Assembly (NCBI GenBank): GCA_017617575.1
Contig: JAFZVY010000029.1
Coordinates: 1 to 44,626 of the forward strand
Length of the DNA stretch: 44,626 bases
From: Bacteroidaceae bacterium
GTDB taxonomy: Bacteria; Bacteroidota; Bacteroidia; Bacteroidales; Bacteroidaceae
Direction of reading: 5' to 3'
This document shows positions 7,731 to 15,530 of this stretch, piece after piece. How positions within the stretch are numbered: position 1 is the stretch's first letter; every line of letters starts with the position of its first letter. Made by a program: the position numbers and the translations under genes. Below the pieces are notes generated by a model, which ran no database searches, was not told the origin of the DNA, and was given only the letters and a program-made list of their open reading frames with translations.

Positions 7731-9317
7731 TTAGTCCTTAGCAATTTCCTTTACGAAGTCCATGAAGAGTGGGTGTGGCTTGAGGACTGTGCTTGAGTAT
7801 TCTGGGTGGAATTGCGTACCGATGTACCATTTCTTTTCTGGTATCTCGACAATCTCCACGAGGTCGCTCTCTGGGTTGAAGCCTACGCACTTCATGCCCT
7901 TATTCTCGTACTCTTCCTTGTATGTGTTGTTGAACTCGTATCTGTGGCGGTGACGCTCGCTTATCTCCGTCTCACCGTATATTGTGGCTACACGGCTGTC
8001 TTTGCGGAGGGTACAGCCGTATGCACCAAGTCGCATGGTACCTCCCATCTTTGTGATGGACTTCTGCTCTTCCATGATGTCGATGACGTTGTGTGGAGTC
8101 TTCTCGTCCATCTCGCGTGAGTTGGCGTCCTTGTAACCGAGTACGTTACGTGCAAACTCGATGACCATCATCTGCATACCGAGACAGATACCGAACGTTG
8201 GGATGTCGTGCTCACGTGTGTAGTGGGCTGCGATAATCTTGCCCTCTATGCCTCGCTGGCCGAAGCCTGGGCATACGAGGATTCCCTTGACGCCTGAGAG
8301 CTTCTCTGCCACGTTGTCCTCTGTTATCTCCTCGCTGTTGATGAAGTCCATCTTTACCTTCACACCATTGTAGATACCTGCAAGGTTGAGGCTCTCGCGG
8401 ATACTCTTGTACGCATCCTGAAGGTCGTACTTGCCAACGAGGCCAACGCGTACCTCACGCTCTGCTGAACGCTGGAGGTTGAGGAAGCGGTTCCAAGGAA
8501 TCATGGCTGGTGTCTCGCCTACAGGAATGCCGAACTTGCGGAGGATGGCTGCGTCGAGTCCCTGGTTCTGCATGCTTACTGGTACTTCGTAGATGCTTGG
8601 CATGTCTTCACTCTGTACGACACATTCGAGGTCAACATTACAGAATGAAGCCACCTTCTGACGCATACCGTCGGACAGGTGCTTCTCTGTACGGAGTACG
8701 AGTACGTCTGGCTGGATACCCATGCCTTGCATCTCCTTGACAGAGTGCTGTGTTGGCTTTGTCTTGAGCTCGTCGGCAGCCTTGAGGTATGGCACGTAGG
8801 TGAGGTGAACGCTGATGGCGTTCTTGCCCAATTCCCAGCGCAACTGACGTATTGCCTCAAGGAATGGGGCTGACTCGATGTCACCGATAGTACCGCCAAT
8901 CTCCGTGATGACGAAGTCGAACGAACCGTCGAAAGACCTGATGTTGTTCTTTATCTCGTCTGTGATGTGAGGCACTACCTGAATGGTCTTGCCGAGGTAG
9001 TCGCCACGACGCTCCTTCTCGATGACGCTCTGGTAGATACGTCCAGTGGTCATGGAGTTGTTGCGAGTGGTACGGATGCCTGTGAAACGCTCGTAGTGAC
9101 CGAGGTCGAGGTCTGTCTCCATACCGTCAACTGTGACGTAGCACTCTCCGTGTTCGTAAGGATTGAGAGTACCCGGGTCGATGTTGATGTATGGGTCAAA
9201 CTTCTGGATGGTGATGCTATAGCCTCTTGCCTGTAGCAACTTACCTATACTTGATGAAATAATTCCTTTACCGAGTGAGGAAACAACTCCTCCTGTAACA
9301 AATATATAACGAGTCAT
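7731..9317 (-). CDS. pyrG: CTP synthase
   Basis: 528 residues. It makes CTP from UTP, ATP and glutamine in the cytoplasm, the last step of pyrimidine nucleotide synthesis. The synthase domain (about 1-265) opens with TRYIFVTGGVVSSLGKGI including the P-loop. The class I glutamine amidotransferase domain (about 290-528) has the oxyanion region GFGQRG (351-356), the nucleophile Cys378 in FGICLG, and His504/Glu506 in HPEYSS. The length is close to the family's usual 535. The gene lies 90 bases downstream of the purF-type gene on the same strand; no TAnnTTTG promoter is obvious in that gap, so co-transcription is possible. Codons are GC-richer than in the accessory blocks. Confidence 0.98.
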   Translation of the reverse strand: MTRYIFVTGGVVSSLGKGIISSSIGKLLQARGYSITIQKFDPYINIDPGTLNPYEHGECYVTVDGMETDLDLGHYERFTGIRTTRNNSMTTGRIYQSVIEKERRGDYLGKTIQVVPHITDEIKNNIRSFDGSFDFVITEIGGTIGDIESAPFLEAIRQLRWELGKNAISVHLTYVPYLKAADELKTKPTQHSVKEMQGMGIQPDVLVLRTEKHLSDGMRQKVASFCNVDLECVVQSEDMPSIYEVPVSMQNQGLDAAILRKFGIPVGETPAMIPWNRFLNLQRSAEREVRVGLVGKYDLQDAYKSIRESLNLAGIYNGVKVKMDFINSEEITEDNVAEKLSGVKGILVCPGFGQRGIEGKIIAAHYTREHDIPTFGICLGMQMMVIEFARNVLGYKDANSREMDEKTPHNVIDIMEEQKSITKMGGTMRLGAYGCTLRKDSRVATIYGETEISERHRHRYEFNNTYKEEYENKGMKCVGFNPESDLVEIVEIPEKKWYIGTQFHPEYSSTVLKPHPLFMDFVKEIAKD

Positions 9318-9407
9318 GTGGATGTGTGAGTTTTTGAGTTTCTAAGTTTTTGAGTTCTAAAGCCACTATTAAAAAAAAAGCTCATGTTTACGTTTGTATT
9401 GTGGCTA

Positions 9408-11177
9408 TCATTTCTTACAATTCTTCTCGTACCAGTCAACGTAGCTCTTGGCTGCAAGACGGGCACCTCCTTGTGTTGGGTAGTGGCCTGTGAAGTACCA
9501 GTCGCCCGGATGGTTTGGTATTGCAGAATGGAGTCCCTCTATTGTCTGGAACACGAGTTCGATAGGAGTGGTTACGCCTTCTGGACGGAGCAGCTTGACC
9601 ATTCTCTCGTTCAACTCGTCTGCCGTGAATGGCTCGTAGATGGAACGTATTGCCTCAAGGTCTCCTGCCTTGCACTTGGCGTAGGTATCGTCGAGTACGG
9701 ATGCCATGTTGCGCTCACGTAGTAATGATACGCATGCCTGGAATGCTATGAACTCTCCTATGCGACTCATGTCGATGCCGTAATAGTCAGGATAGCGAAT
9801 CTGTGGTGCGGAACTTACTATGACAATCTTCTTTGGGTGGAGACGGTCAAGAATCTTTATGATGCTTTCACGCAGGGTGGTACCGCGGACGATACTGTCG
9901 TCGATGACAACAAGGTTATCCACATAAGGCACAACGGAACCGAATGTAATGTCATAGACGTGTGCGGCAAGGTCGTTGCGTGTGCTTCCTTCCGTGATGA
10001 ATGTGCGCAGCTTGATGTCCTTCCATACCACCTTCTCCGTACGCACGTTAGGGGAGATGCTTCGCATACCGTCAAGCATACCGTAGTAGGCAACCTCTGC
10101 CGTATTAGGTATGTAGGAGAATACTGCATGCTCTATGTCGCCGTCAATCGCCTTGAGAATCTGGTCGCGCAACTGATAACCGAGTTGCTTGCGCTCCTTG
10201 TGGATGTCGTAGTCGTTGCCACGGCTGAAATAGATGCGCTCAAATGAGCAAGCCTTGTTCTCGGCAGCAGGCAGAATCTGTTCGAGGCGCATCTCGCCTG
10301 CACGATTGATGATGAGAGCCTGTCCGCGTTGCAACTCCTTAACGTCCTCAAGGTTGAGGTCGAATGTGGTCTGAAGAACTGGACGCTCACTTGCTATTGC
10401 CACAATCTCGTCGTCGGCATAGTAGAATGCAGGACGAATACCTGAAGGGTCACGCATGGAGAACATCTCTCCGCTACCAGTCATACCGCACATCACGTAG
10501 CCACCGTCAAAGTGAGGTAGGGTAGTCTTGAGGACGTTGCTCATGTCCACGTGTGAGTCTATATATTCGGTTATTGCCGTTGACTCCAGTCCGCGCTCCT
10601 TTGCCTCGACGAAGAGACGCTCCACTTCACGGTCAAGGCGATGACCCATAAGTTCGAGCATGATGTAAGAGTCGCTGTAGATACGTGGGCTTTGTCCCTG
10701 TTCCGTGAGGAAGGCAAACACCTCGTCGATGTTTGTCATGTTGAAGTTACCGCACAGACAGAGGTTCTTAGCCCTCCAGTTGTTGCGCCTCAGGAATGGG
10801 TGCACGTACTTGAGACCTCCCTTACCAGTAGTAGAATAACGAAGATGACCCATGTACAGTTCGCCAAGAAAGGCGGGTCCTGCAGATGGGTCATCTTCGT
10901 CGATGGATAATGCTTGCTGATAAATGGAGCCGAAGACCTTGGTGATGGCGTCTTTGCCCTCAGCCTTCTCTCTGTACATATATTCGTGTCCCGATGGTTG
11001 GTGGAGTTTGACACTGGCGACACCAGCTCCCTCCTGGCCTCTGTTATGCTGCTTTTCCATCATAAGGTAGAGCTTGCCAAGAGCGTAGTGCTTGTCGCCA
11101 TACTTCTTCTCGTAATAATCAAGCGGTTTGAGCAATCTAATCATTGCTATACCACATTCATGCTTTAATGATTCCAT
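9408..11177 (-). CDS. purF: amidophosphoribosyltransferase (PurF-type)
   Basis: 589 residues. PurF transfers the glutamine amide to PRPP in the first committed step of purine synthesis. The N-terminal nucleophile hydrolase domain has the catalytic Cys8 in HECGIAM after a short propeptide-like MESLKHE, then RGQEGAGV (46-53), GHLRYSTTG (110-118), CGNFNMTN (142-149) and DPSGIRP (243-249). The phosphoribosyltransferase part has the PRPP loop VVIDDSIVRGTT (423-434). The protein is longer than the roughly 500-residue E. coli PurF and carries an insertion early in the glutaminase domain; this is the long form seen in Bacteroidota, which often also have a second, shorter purF. Whether this paralogue is the main PurF cannot be decided here. 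Confidence 0.88.
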   Translation of the reverse strand: MESLKHECGIAMIRLLKPLDYYEKKYGDKHYALGKLYLMMEKQHNRGQEGAGVASVKLHQPSGHEYMYREKAEGKDAITKVFGSIYQQALSIDEDDPSAGPAFLGELYMGHLRYSTTGKGGLKYVHPFLRRNNWRAKNLCLCGNFNMTNIDEVFAFLTEQGQSPRIYSDSYIMLELMGHRLDREVERLFVEAKERGLESTAITEYIDSHVDMSNVLKTTLPHFDGGYVMCGMTGSGEMFSMRDPSGIRPAFYYADDEIVAIASERPVLQTTFDLNLEDVKELQRGQALIINRAGEMRLEQILPAAENKACSFERIYFSRGNDYDIHKERKQLGYQLRDQILKAIDGDIEHAVFSYIPNTAEVAYYGMLDGMRSISPNVRTEKVVWKDIKLRTFITEGSTRNDLAAHVYDITFGSVVPYVDNLVVIDDSIVRGTTLRESIIKILDRLHPKKIVIVSSAPQIRYPDYYGIDMSRIGEFIAFQACVSLLRERNMASVLDDTYAKCKAGDLEAIRSIYEPFTADELNERMVKLLRPEGVTTPIELVFQTIEGLHSAIPNHPGDWYFTGHYPTQGGARLAAKSYVDWYEKNCKK

Positions 11178-11205
11178 TTGTACGTGTTTGTATGAAAACC
11201 GCTTG

Positions 11206-11236
11206 CAAATGTACGGAGTTTCCGTAATATGACAAA
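11206..11236 (-). promoter_or_regulatory. promoter of the purF-type gene
   Basis: On the minus strand TTTG (11233-11236) is followed after 19 bases by TACATTTG (11206-11213), the Bacteroidota consensus. The start codon at 11177 is about 29 bases downstream. No PurR-type box was recognised. Confidence 0.8.
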
Positions 11237-11341
11237 CATTAAGCGATAAAAAATTGTGTTTCGCTGATAAAAAGATTTTTTTTGAGCTCGATCTTTGCTT
11301 TTGCTTAAAATAAATTATTAACTAGACGATAAATTTGATAT

Positions 11342-13507
11342 TTAGTTAATGATAAAGTCTGATATCTGATTTTTACAAAGTTGATAAAATTCTCCTTTTC
11401 GCTTTATTAATTCTTCAAAATTGCCATTTTCGATAATTTTTCCCTTTTTGACAACAATAATTGAGTCCACATCTTTGATCGTGCTTAATCTGTGTGCTAT
11501 TATGATTACTGTTTTACCAGAAATAGCTAATGCGTCTATTGTATTTCTTACAAATAATTCTGAATTAGAATCTAGAGATGATGTTGCTTCGTCGAATATT
11601 ATAATTTCTGGATTTCTATACAAAGCTCTTGCAATGGAAATCTTTTGACGTTCTCCACCTGATAATGTAATACCATTTTCTCCTATTTGAGTGTCTATAC
11701 CATATGGTAAATCTTTTATAAAATCTGACATACCAAGATTATTAATTGTTTCCAATACTTTATTTATATTTGGCTTATCGTCTCCAAATGCAATATTAGA
11801 AAGTATAGTGCCAGAAAAAAGTTGAACTTTTTGAGGAATAATTCCTATTATGTCTTTTAGACATTCGTCAGAAATTGTAGTTACGTCATAATTCCCGATG
11901 TAAATATGACCGTCTTGTATATTATAAATGTTCTGAATTAATGACACAAGTGTAGTTTTTCCGCTACCACTTTCGCCCACTATTGCAGTTTTTCTCCCTT
12001 TCGTTATTCTAAGATTGATGTTGTTAAATAATAATTTATTTGCCCCATATCTAAAAGATACATTATCAAAGATTATATCTCCTATTTCGTCTTTTGTTAA
12101 TACATTTTCCTTTCTTTTGTTTTCGTTAGTTTCTAACTCCATTATTTGAAAAAGTCTATTTGATGCAATTATAGCTTCTTGTATTGATTTGTTTGAATTT
12201 ATAATGGTCTCTAATGGTGAAAGTATAATTTCTGTTAATGAAAAGAAAACAATTAATGTACCAATACTTATTTTTTCTTTAATAACGAAACTGCTTCCTA
12301 TATATAATATTGCGATAATGACAAAACTGGATAGAAAATTCGTGGCGCTGGTCGTGTGAATAGAATACTTTGAACTTTTGTAGATGTTATCTAAAACTTG
12401 TTGAAGTTTATTTTCGGTTAACTTCGTGGTATATTTTTCTGCATTAAATTCTTTTATTAGTAAAATAGATGATATGGATTCTACCATTTGAGATTCTAAT
12501 TCCGCGTTTGTCTCCATTATTTTTTTTTGAAATGTTTTATTAATATTATTATATTTCCAAAATATATAAACAAACACTGGGATAGAAATTAAAGTAATTA
12601 ATGATAATTCATATGAATACATGAACATGATTCCTATAGAAAATGATAGAACAAGACTACTTACAATTATATTTATAAATACATTATTTATAAATGTACG
12701 TATTTTGATTGCATCATTTATTCTCGACATTATTTCTCCAATGCGCATTGTATCAAAAAATATTTGAGGTAATTTTAGCAAATGGTTATAATACCCTAGT
12801 ATTAAAGCTTTATCAATAATTTTACTGGTCTTTAAAACTAGATGGCACTTGAATTCAGAAATAAAAATTCTAGCAATCATCATTATTACCATAATAATAC
12901 TCATGGTAATAATGAAACTGATGTTTTGATTTGTTGAAATTTCATCAATGATTCTACCTGCATAAATTGATGTCGACAGACTCAAAATACTACAAACAAT
13001 CGCTGATAATAAAATTTTTGTTAAAGCCCATTTATGTGTGTTTATAATGGAATAAAGTATGTGCTCTTTACGAACATCCCCCTTTTTAAAAGATTTACTT
13101 TTTTCTATAATAATTAATACACCTGTCCACATTTTACAAAAGTCAGACATACTTATTTTGTGCATCTTGCCATCTGCAGGATCCATGGTTTCTACAAAGT
13201 TATCATTTACTTTGTATATTACAACAAAATGTAATAATTTGTTGTTAACAATTATATGAGCGATTATCGGTAATGGAAGAATTCTCAAAGTGTTTTCATT
13301 GGCTTTTACGCCTTTAGCTGATAACCCTACTTTTTCTGCAGCATTTATTATCCCCCAGATATTAGTTCCTTTAATATTTGTAAAAGCGTGTTGGCGTATT
13401 TTAGCAATTGGATATTTTAATCCATAATATGCACATATAGATGATAAACACGCTGCTCCACAGTCTGTAATATCTTGCTGTTTTATTTTGATGCCTTTGT
13501 CGAACAT
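11342..13507 (-). CDS. peptide-cleaving ABC exporter with C39 peptidase domain
   Basis: About 721 residues from the ATG at 13507. An in-frame ATG at 13567 exists, but it lies at the -33 element, and the family normally begins just before the QQDITDCG motif. The C39 peptidase (about 1-130) has the triad Cys16 (DITDCGAAC), His93 (LHFVVIYK) and Asp109 (DPADG). The transmembrane domain (about 155-450) has six segments. The ATPase carries Walker A GESGSGKTT (511-519), LSGGERQK and IIIFDEATSSLD. Such exporters cut peptides after a Gly-Gly leader while pumping them out. The divergent peptide gene 150 bases away has exactly such a leader. No HlyD-like adaptor or TolC gene is next to it. The gene is very AT-rich. 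Confidence 0.95.
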   Translation of the reverse strand: MFDKGIKIKQQDITDCGAACLSSICAYYGLKYPIAKIRQHAFTNIKGTNIWGIINAAEKVGLSAKGVKANENTLRILPLPIIAHIIVNNKLLHFVVIYKVNDNFVETMDPADGKMHKISMSDFCKMWTGVLIIIEKSKSFKKGDVRKEHILYSIINTHKWALTKILLSAIVCSILSLSTSIYAGRIIDEISTNQNISFIITMSIIMVIMMIARIFISEFKCHLVLKTSKIIDKALILGYYNHLLKLPQIFFDTMRIGEIMSRINDAIKIRTFINNVFINIIVSSLVLSFSIGIMFMYSYELSLITLISIPVFVYIFWKYNNINKTFQKKIMETNAELESQMVESISSILLIKEFNAEKYTTKLTENKLQQVLDNIYKSSKYSIHTTSATNFLSSFVIIAILYIGSSFVIKEKISIGTLIVFFSLTEIILSPLETIINSNKSIQEAIIASNRLFQIMELETNENKRKENVLTKDEIGDIIFDNVSFRYGANKLLFNNINLRITKGRKTAIVGESGSGKTTLVSLIQNIYNIQDGHIYIGNYDVTTISDECLKDIIGIIPQKVQLFSGTILSNIAFGDDKPNINKVLETINNLGMSDFIKDLPYGIDTQIGENGITLSGGERQKISIARALYRNPEIIIFDEATSSLDSNSELFVRNTIDALAISGKTVIIIAHRLSTIKDVDSIIVVKKGKIIENGNFEELIKRKGEFYQLCKNQISDFIIN

Positions 13508-13536
13508 ATTTGTAGCAAATGATATGAAAATGTATT

Positions 13537-13567
13537 CAAAAATAATAATTTTTAATTTGTTGTACAA
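13537..13567 (-). promoter_or_regulatory. promoter of the C39 exporter
   Basis: Minus-strand TTG (13565-13567), 20 bases, then TATTTTTG (13537-13544). The start at 13507 is about 30 bases downstream, which decides against the in-frame ATG at 13567. Confidence 0.65.
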
Positions 13568-13585
13568 AAAAGATCGTTTTTTTTG

Positions 13586-13615
13586 TTGCTGTTTTTGTTT
13601 TTTTTCTTATGTTTG
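13586..13615 (+). promoter_or_regulatory. promoter of the double-glycine peptide operon
   Basis: TTG (13586-13588), 19 bases, then TATGTTTG (13608-13615); the start at 13658 is 43 bases downstream. It is back to back with the exporter promoter. The two -33 elements are separated only by the near-palindrome AAAAAAGATCGTTTTTT, a possible shared operator. Confidence 0.6.
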
Positions 13616-13657
13616 CATTGTTTTTTTATAAAATTAACTAATAATTATAAATGTTTT

Positions 13658-13855
13658 ATGGAAACAGAATATTTTATGCGTTCTTTAACAGAAGAAGAAC
13701 TACATTCAATTTATGGTGGTAGTATTTTTAGTAGCATTTTAGCTTGGTTTAAGCGCCATTTCTTTAAGGAAAAGGTTGATGAGCATAGCTTTGAGTCAAT
13801 GAGTACCCATGGATATGACGGTACTACTATGTATGGATTTGGTTTTGATATCTAA
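13658..13855 (+). CDS. double-glycine leader peptide precursor (bacteriocin/pheromone-like)
   Basis: 65 residues from the ATG at 13658. A longer in-frame reading from 13583 would start within its own promoter and adds only low-complexity hydrophobic codons. The leader (21 residues) ends with SLTEEELHSIYGG, the classical L..I.GG cleavage signature for C39 exporters. The predicted mature peptide is 44 residues: an amphipathic, aromatic and basic first half (SIFSSILAWFKRHFFKEK) and a His/Gly/Tyr/Asp-rich tail ending GFGFDI. It contains no cysteine, so it is neither disulphide-linked nor a lanthipeptide, and no radical-SAM or cyclase gene lies nearby. The next gene starts 3 bases after its stop. 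Confidence 0.85.
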   Translation: METEYFMRSLTEEELHSIYGGSIFSSILAWFKRHFFKEKVDEHSFESMSTHGYDGTTMYGFGFDI

Positions 13856-13858
13856 TTT

Positions 13859-14170
13859 ATGTCTGCAGGTCTTCTACTCTTTTTAGCGTTAAATCTTTTG
13901 TCGTGTAAAATTTATGCACAAAATGACAAGGATACTGCGTTTGTAAAGGTTGATTCGTTGTGTCAAAGAAATGCAAAGCAATATCTTGACACAACGAATT
14001 ATGTTTTACGTTATTATTCTTTTTGTAGGTTGAATGATAGTGTAGCAAAAAATAAAAAAACAAAAGATATTAACCCTTTTTTTTATAAATACAAAAAAAC
14101 GGATTTTTACAAAAAAAAATTTGAAAAAATGGAATTTATAAATATAATAAGATCAATTGTTTCAAAATGA
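13859..14170 (+). CDS. small exported protein of the peptide operon
   Basis: 103 residues; family not recognised. The N-terminus is a hydrophobic export signal containing LNLLSC (a possible lipobox, Cys16), with IYAQ as an alternative signal-peptidase I site. The remainder is polar, rich in Lys, Asp, Tyr and Phe, with a basic C-terminal half. It is packed between the peptide gene (3-base gap) and the protease gene (ATGA overlap), so it is co-translated with both. An immunity or chaperone role would suit that position; this is inference. Confidence 0.65.
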   Translation: MSAGLLLFLALNLLSCKIYAQNDKDTAFVKVDSLCQRNAKQYLDTTNYVLRYYSFCRLNDSVAKNKKTKDINPFFYKYKKTDFYKKKFEKMEFINIIRSIVSK

Positions 14171-15000
14171 AATTATTATTTTTTTTACTTTTTTTCATTT
14201 GTTATTCTGTTGCTTCGGTTGGGCAATCTAGTTTAATTGAAAAAGATGGTTTTTTGTATACAAATACAATTTTGTATTCAGAGAAAGATATCCCTGTGTT
14301 GTCTCTTATTGACACAGGATGTAGTTTGTGTGTTATAGATTCTACATTTGTAAGTAAAAATATTGTTATAAATAGTTTAGATAGTAATTATGTGTTGATT
14401 AATTCCAATAATTATAAAGTATCCTTTTGTGTAATTGACTCGTTATTTTTTTGTGGAAAAAAATATCAAAATGTTAAATGTTTTGTTGCAGATCTTAAAG
14501 GGAAATATAGACGTTATGCTCCAGAATTCATAATAGGTGCAGAAATTTTAAAAGACAGAATTTTGAAATTTGATCGCTATACAAAAAAAATAGAACCATT
14601 AAATGTAAAGTGTAAAGAAAAAGGGGACGTTTATAAATGGAAGGATTGGAAATCTTTTGGTGACATTCCATACGAGTCAATAGTTTTTGAATGTGAAATA
14701 GATAAAGAAAAATATAATTTTATTTTTGATTCTGGAAGTAAAAAAAATAAATTGCCAAGAGGAATACAATTCGCAGATTATGAGTTGGTAAAAGTTGAAT
14801 CTGCTAATTTGCTGCACTCTCTTTCGATTCAGGAACAAAGGGTTTACAAAAATACATGTGTGAAAATTGCTGGCAGATCGAATTGTTTGGATTTTTATGA
14901 AGGACAAAATAAGTATGGTCAACTAAATTTGGATTTGTTAAATGGACATTCTTTTGTCCTAAATTATAGTGAAAAAAAACTAATCGTACTTCCATACTAA
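14167..15000 (+). CDS. secreted two-domain retropepsin-like aspartic protease
   Basis: 277 residues with a signal peptide (about 1-19, ending SVGQ). It has two retropepsin-like halves in one chain. The first has LSLIDTGCSLCVID with Asp49-Thr-Gly and the hydrophobic-Gly motif FIIGAEIL (about 121-128). The second has FIFDSGSKKNKLP with Asp188-Ser-Gly and a closing LNLDLLNGHSFVLNY stretch. Both catalytic aspartates are present, so it could form an active pepsin-like pseudodimer in the periplasm. It overlaps the upstream gene by ATGA. It might trim the exported peptide, protect the producer by destroying it, or act on the neighbour protein. Bacteroidota have other aspartyl proteases of this type, but the pairing with a Gly-Gly peptide is notable. 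Confidence 0.8.
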   Translation: MKLLFFLLFFICYSVASVGQSSLIEKDGFLYTNTILYSEKDIPVLSLIDTGCSLCVIDSTFVSKNIVINSLDSNYVLINSNNYKVSFCVIDSLFFCGKKYQNVKCFVADLKGKYRRYAPEFIIGAEILKDRILKFDRYTKKIEPLNVKCKEKGDVYKWKDWKSFGDIPYESIVFECEIDKEKYNFIFDSGSKKNKLPRGIQFADYELVKVESANLLHSLSIQEQRVYKNTCVKIAGRSNCLDFYEGQNKYGQLNLDLLNGHSFVLNYSEKKLIVLPY

Positions 15001-15467
15001 TGTTTGAAATTACTCAAGTTATGCTAGTGCTTAACTTGTCGTGTCTTTATGCTCCTTTTTTTGTTTTATCTACAATCATAAAATCTTATGGCATATGACT
15101 GAACTATCAGAGCAACCTTTTGTATAGAACAAACGAAAATTGAAAAAATGTTCTAAATTGCTTTATTATTGCTTCGTCGAAAAAAATACTGTTTTTTCGG
15201 AAGGAGATATTAAATGTACTTGTGGGAAAATAACGTTCGATAGTTAATGTAAATATCTGTAATTTATGTTGATATTGTTAGCGTATATTGTAAATCATTG
15301 CTATTTAAATCATATTGATAGTTTATCTTTAACTTGTGAAAGTGTGTGCTCTAATTTTATATACTCTTATTTTGGTGATAAATATTTAATGTGTATAATT
15401 AAAATACAGACTGTTGTGTTTTGTTTCGTAAAGTTTTTATAATTCATATGCATTTAGCACGAAACAC
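15001..15467. other. long AT-rich gap before thrA
   Basis: No gene that I can support lies here. A weak hairpin (CGAAAAAA 15178-15185 with TTTTTTCG 15192-15199) may end the peptide operon transcript. A 25-codon frame from 15020 has no supporting features. No riboswitch or attenuator of threonine type was recognised. Confidence 0.5.
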
Positions 15468-15498
15468 TTTGTAAATTCATCAAAAAGGAGTAAATTTG
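15468..15498 (+). promoter_or_regulatory. promoter of the threonine operon
   Basis: TTTG (15468-15471), 19 bases, then TAAATTTG (15491-15498) followed by CG. This is a textbook Bacteroidota promoter with a 32-base leader before the thrA ATG at 15531. Confidence 0.88.
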
Positions 15499-15530
15499 CG
15501 CCTAAATTCAAATACAGTTTAAAACAACAA

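Noticed and set aside
9318-9407. GAGTTTTTGAGTTT-like repeats between the purF-type gene and pyrG
   Set aside because: Short period-8/16 simple sequence that does not follow the 11-bp step; probably chance or slippage.
7806-11168. Several long open frames on the plus strand opposite pyrG and the purF-type gene
   Set aside because: They are antisense shadows of well-conserved genes and show no family motifs; their openness comes from the codon bias of the true genes.
13583-13657. Upstream extension of the leader-peptide gene to an earlier start
   Set aside because: It would start at the -33 element and add a Phe/Leu-rich stretch coded by a T tract; the Gly-Gly leader has normal length from 13658.
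15020-15097. A 25-codon frame after the aspartic protease gene (MLVLNLSC...)
   Set aside because: No ribosome binding site, no promoter and no recognisable signal; chance frames of this size are common in AT-rich DNA.
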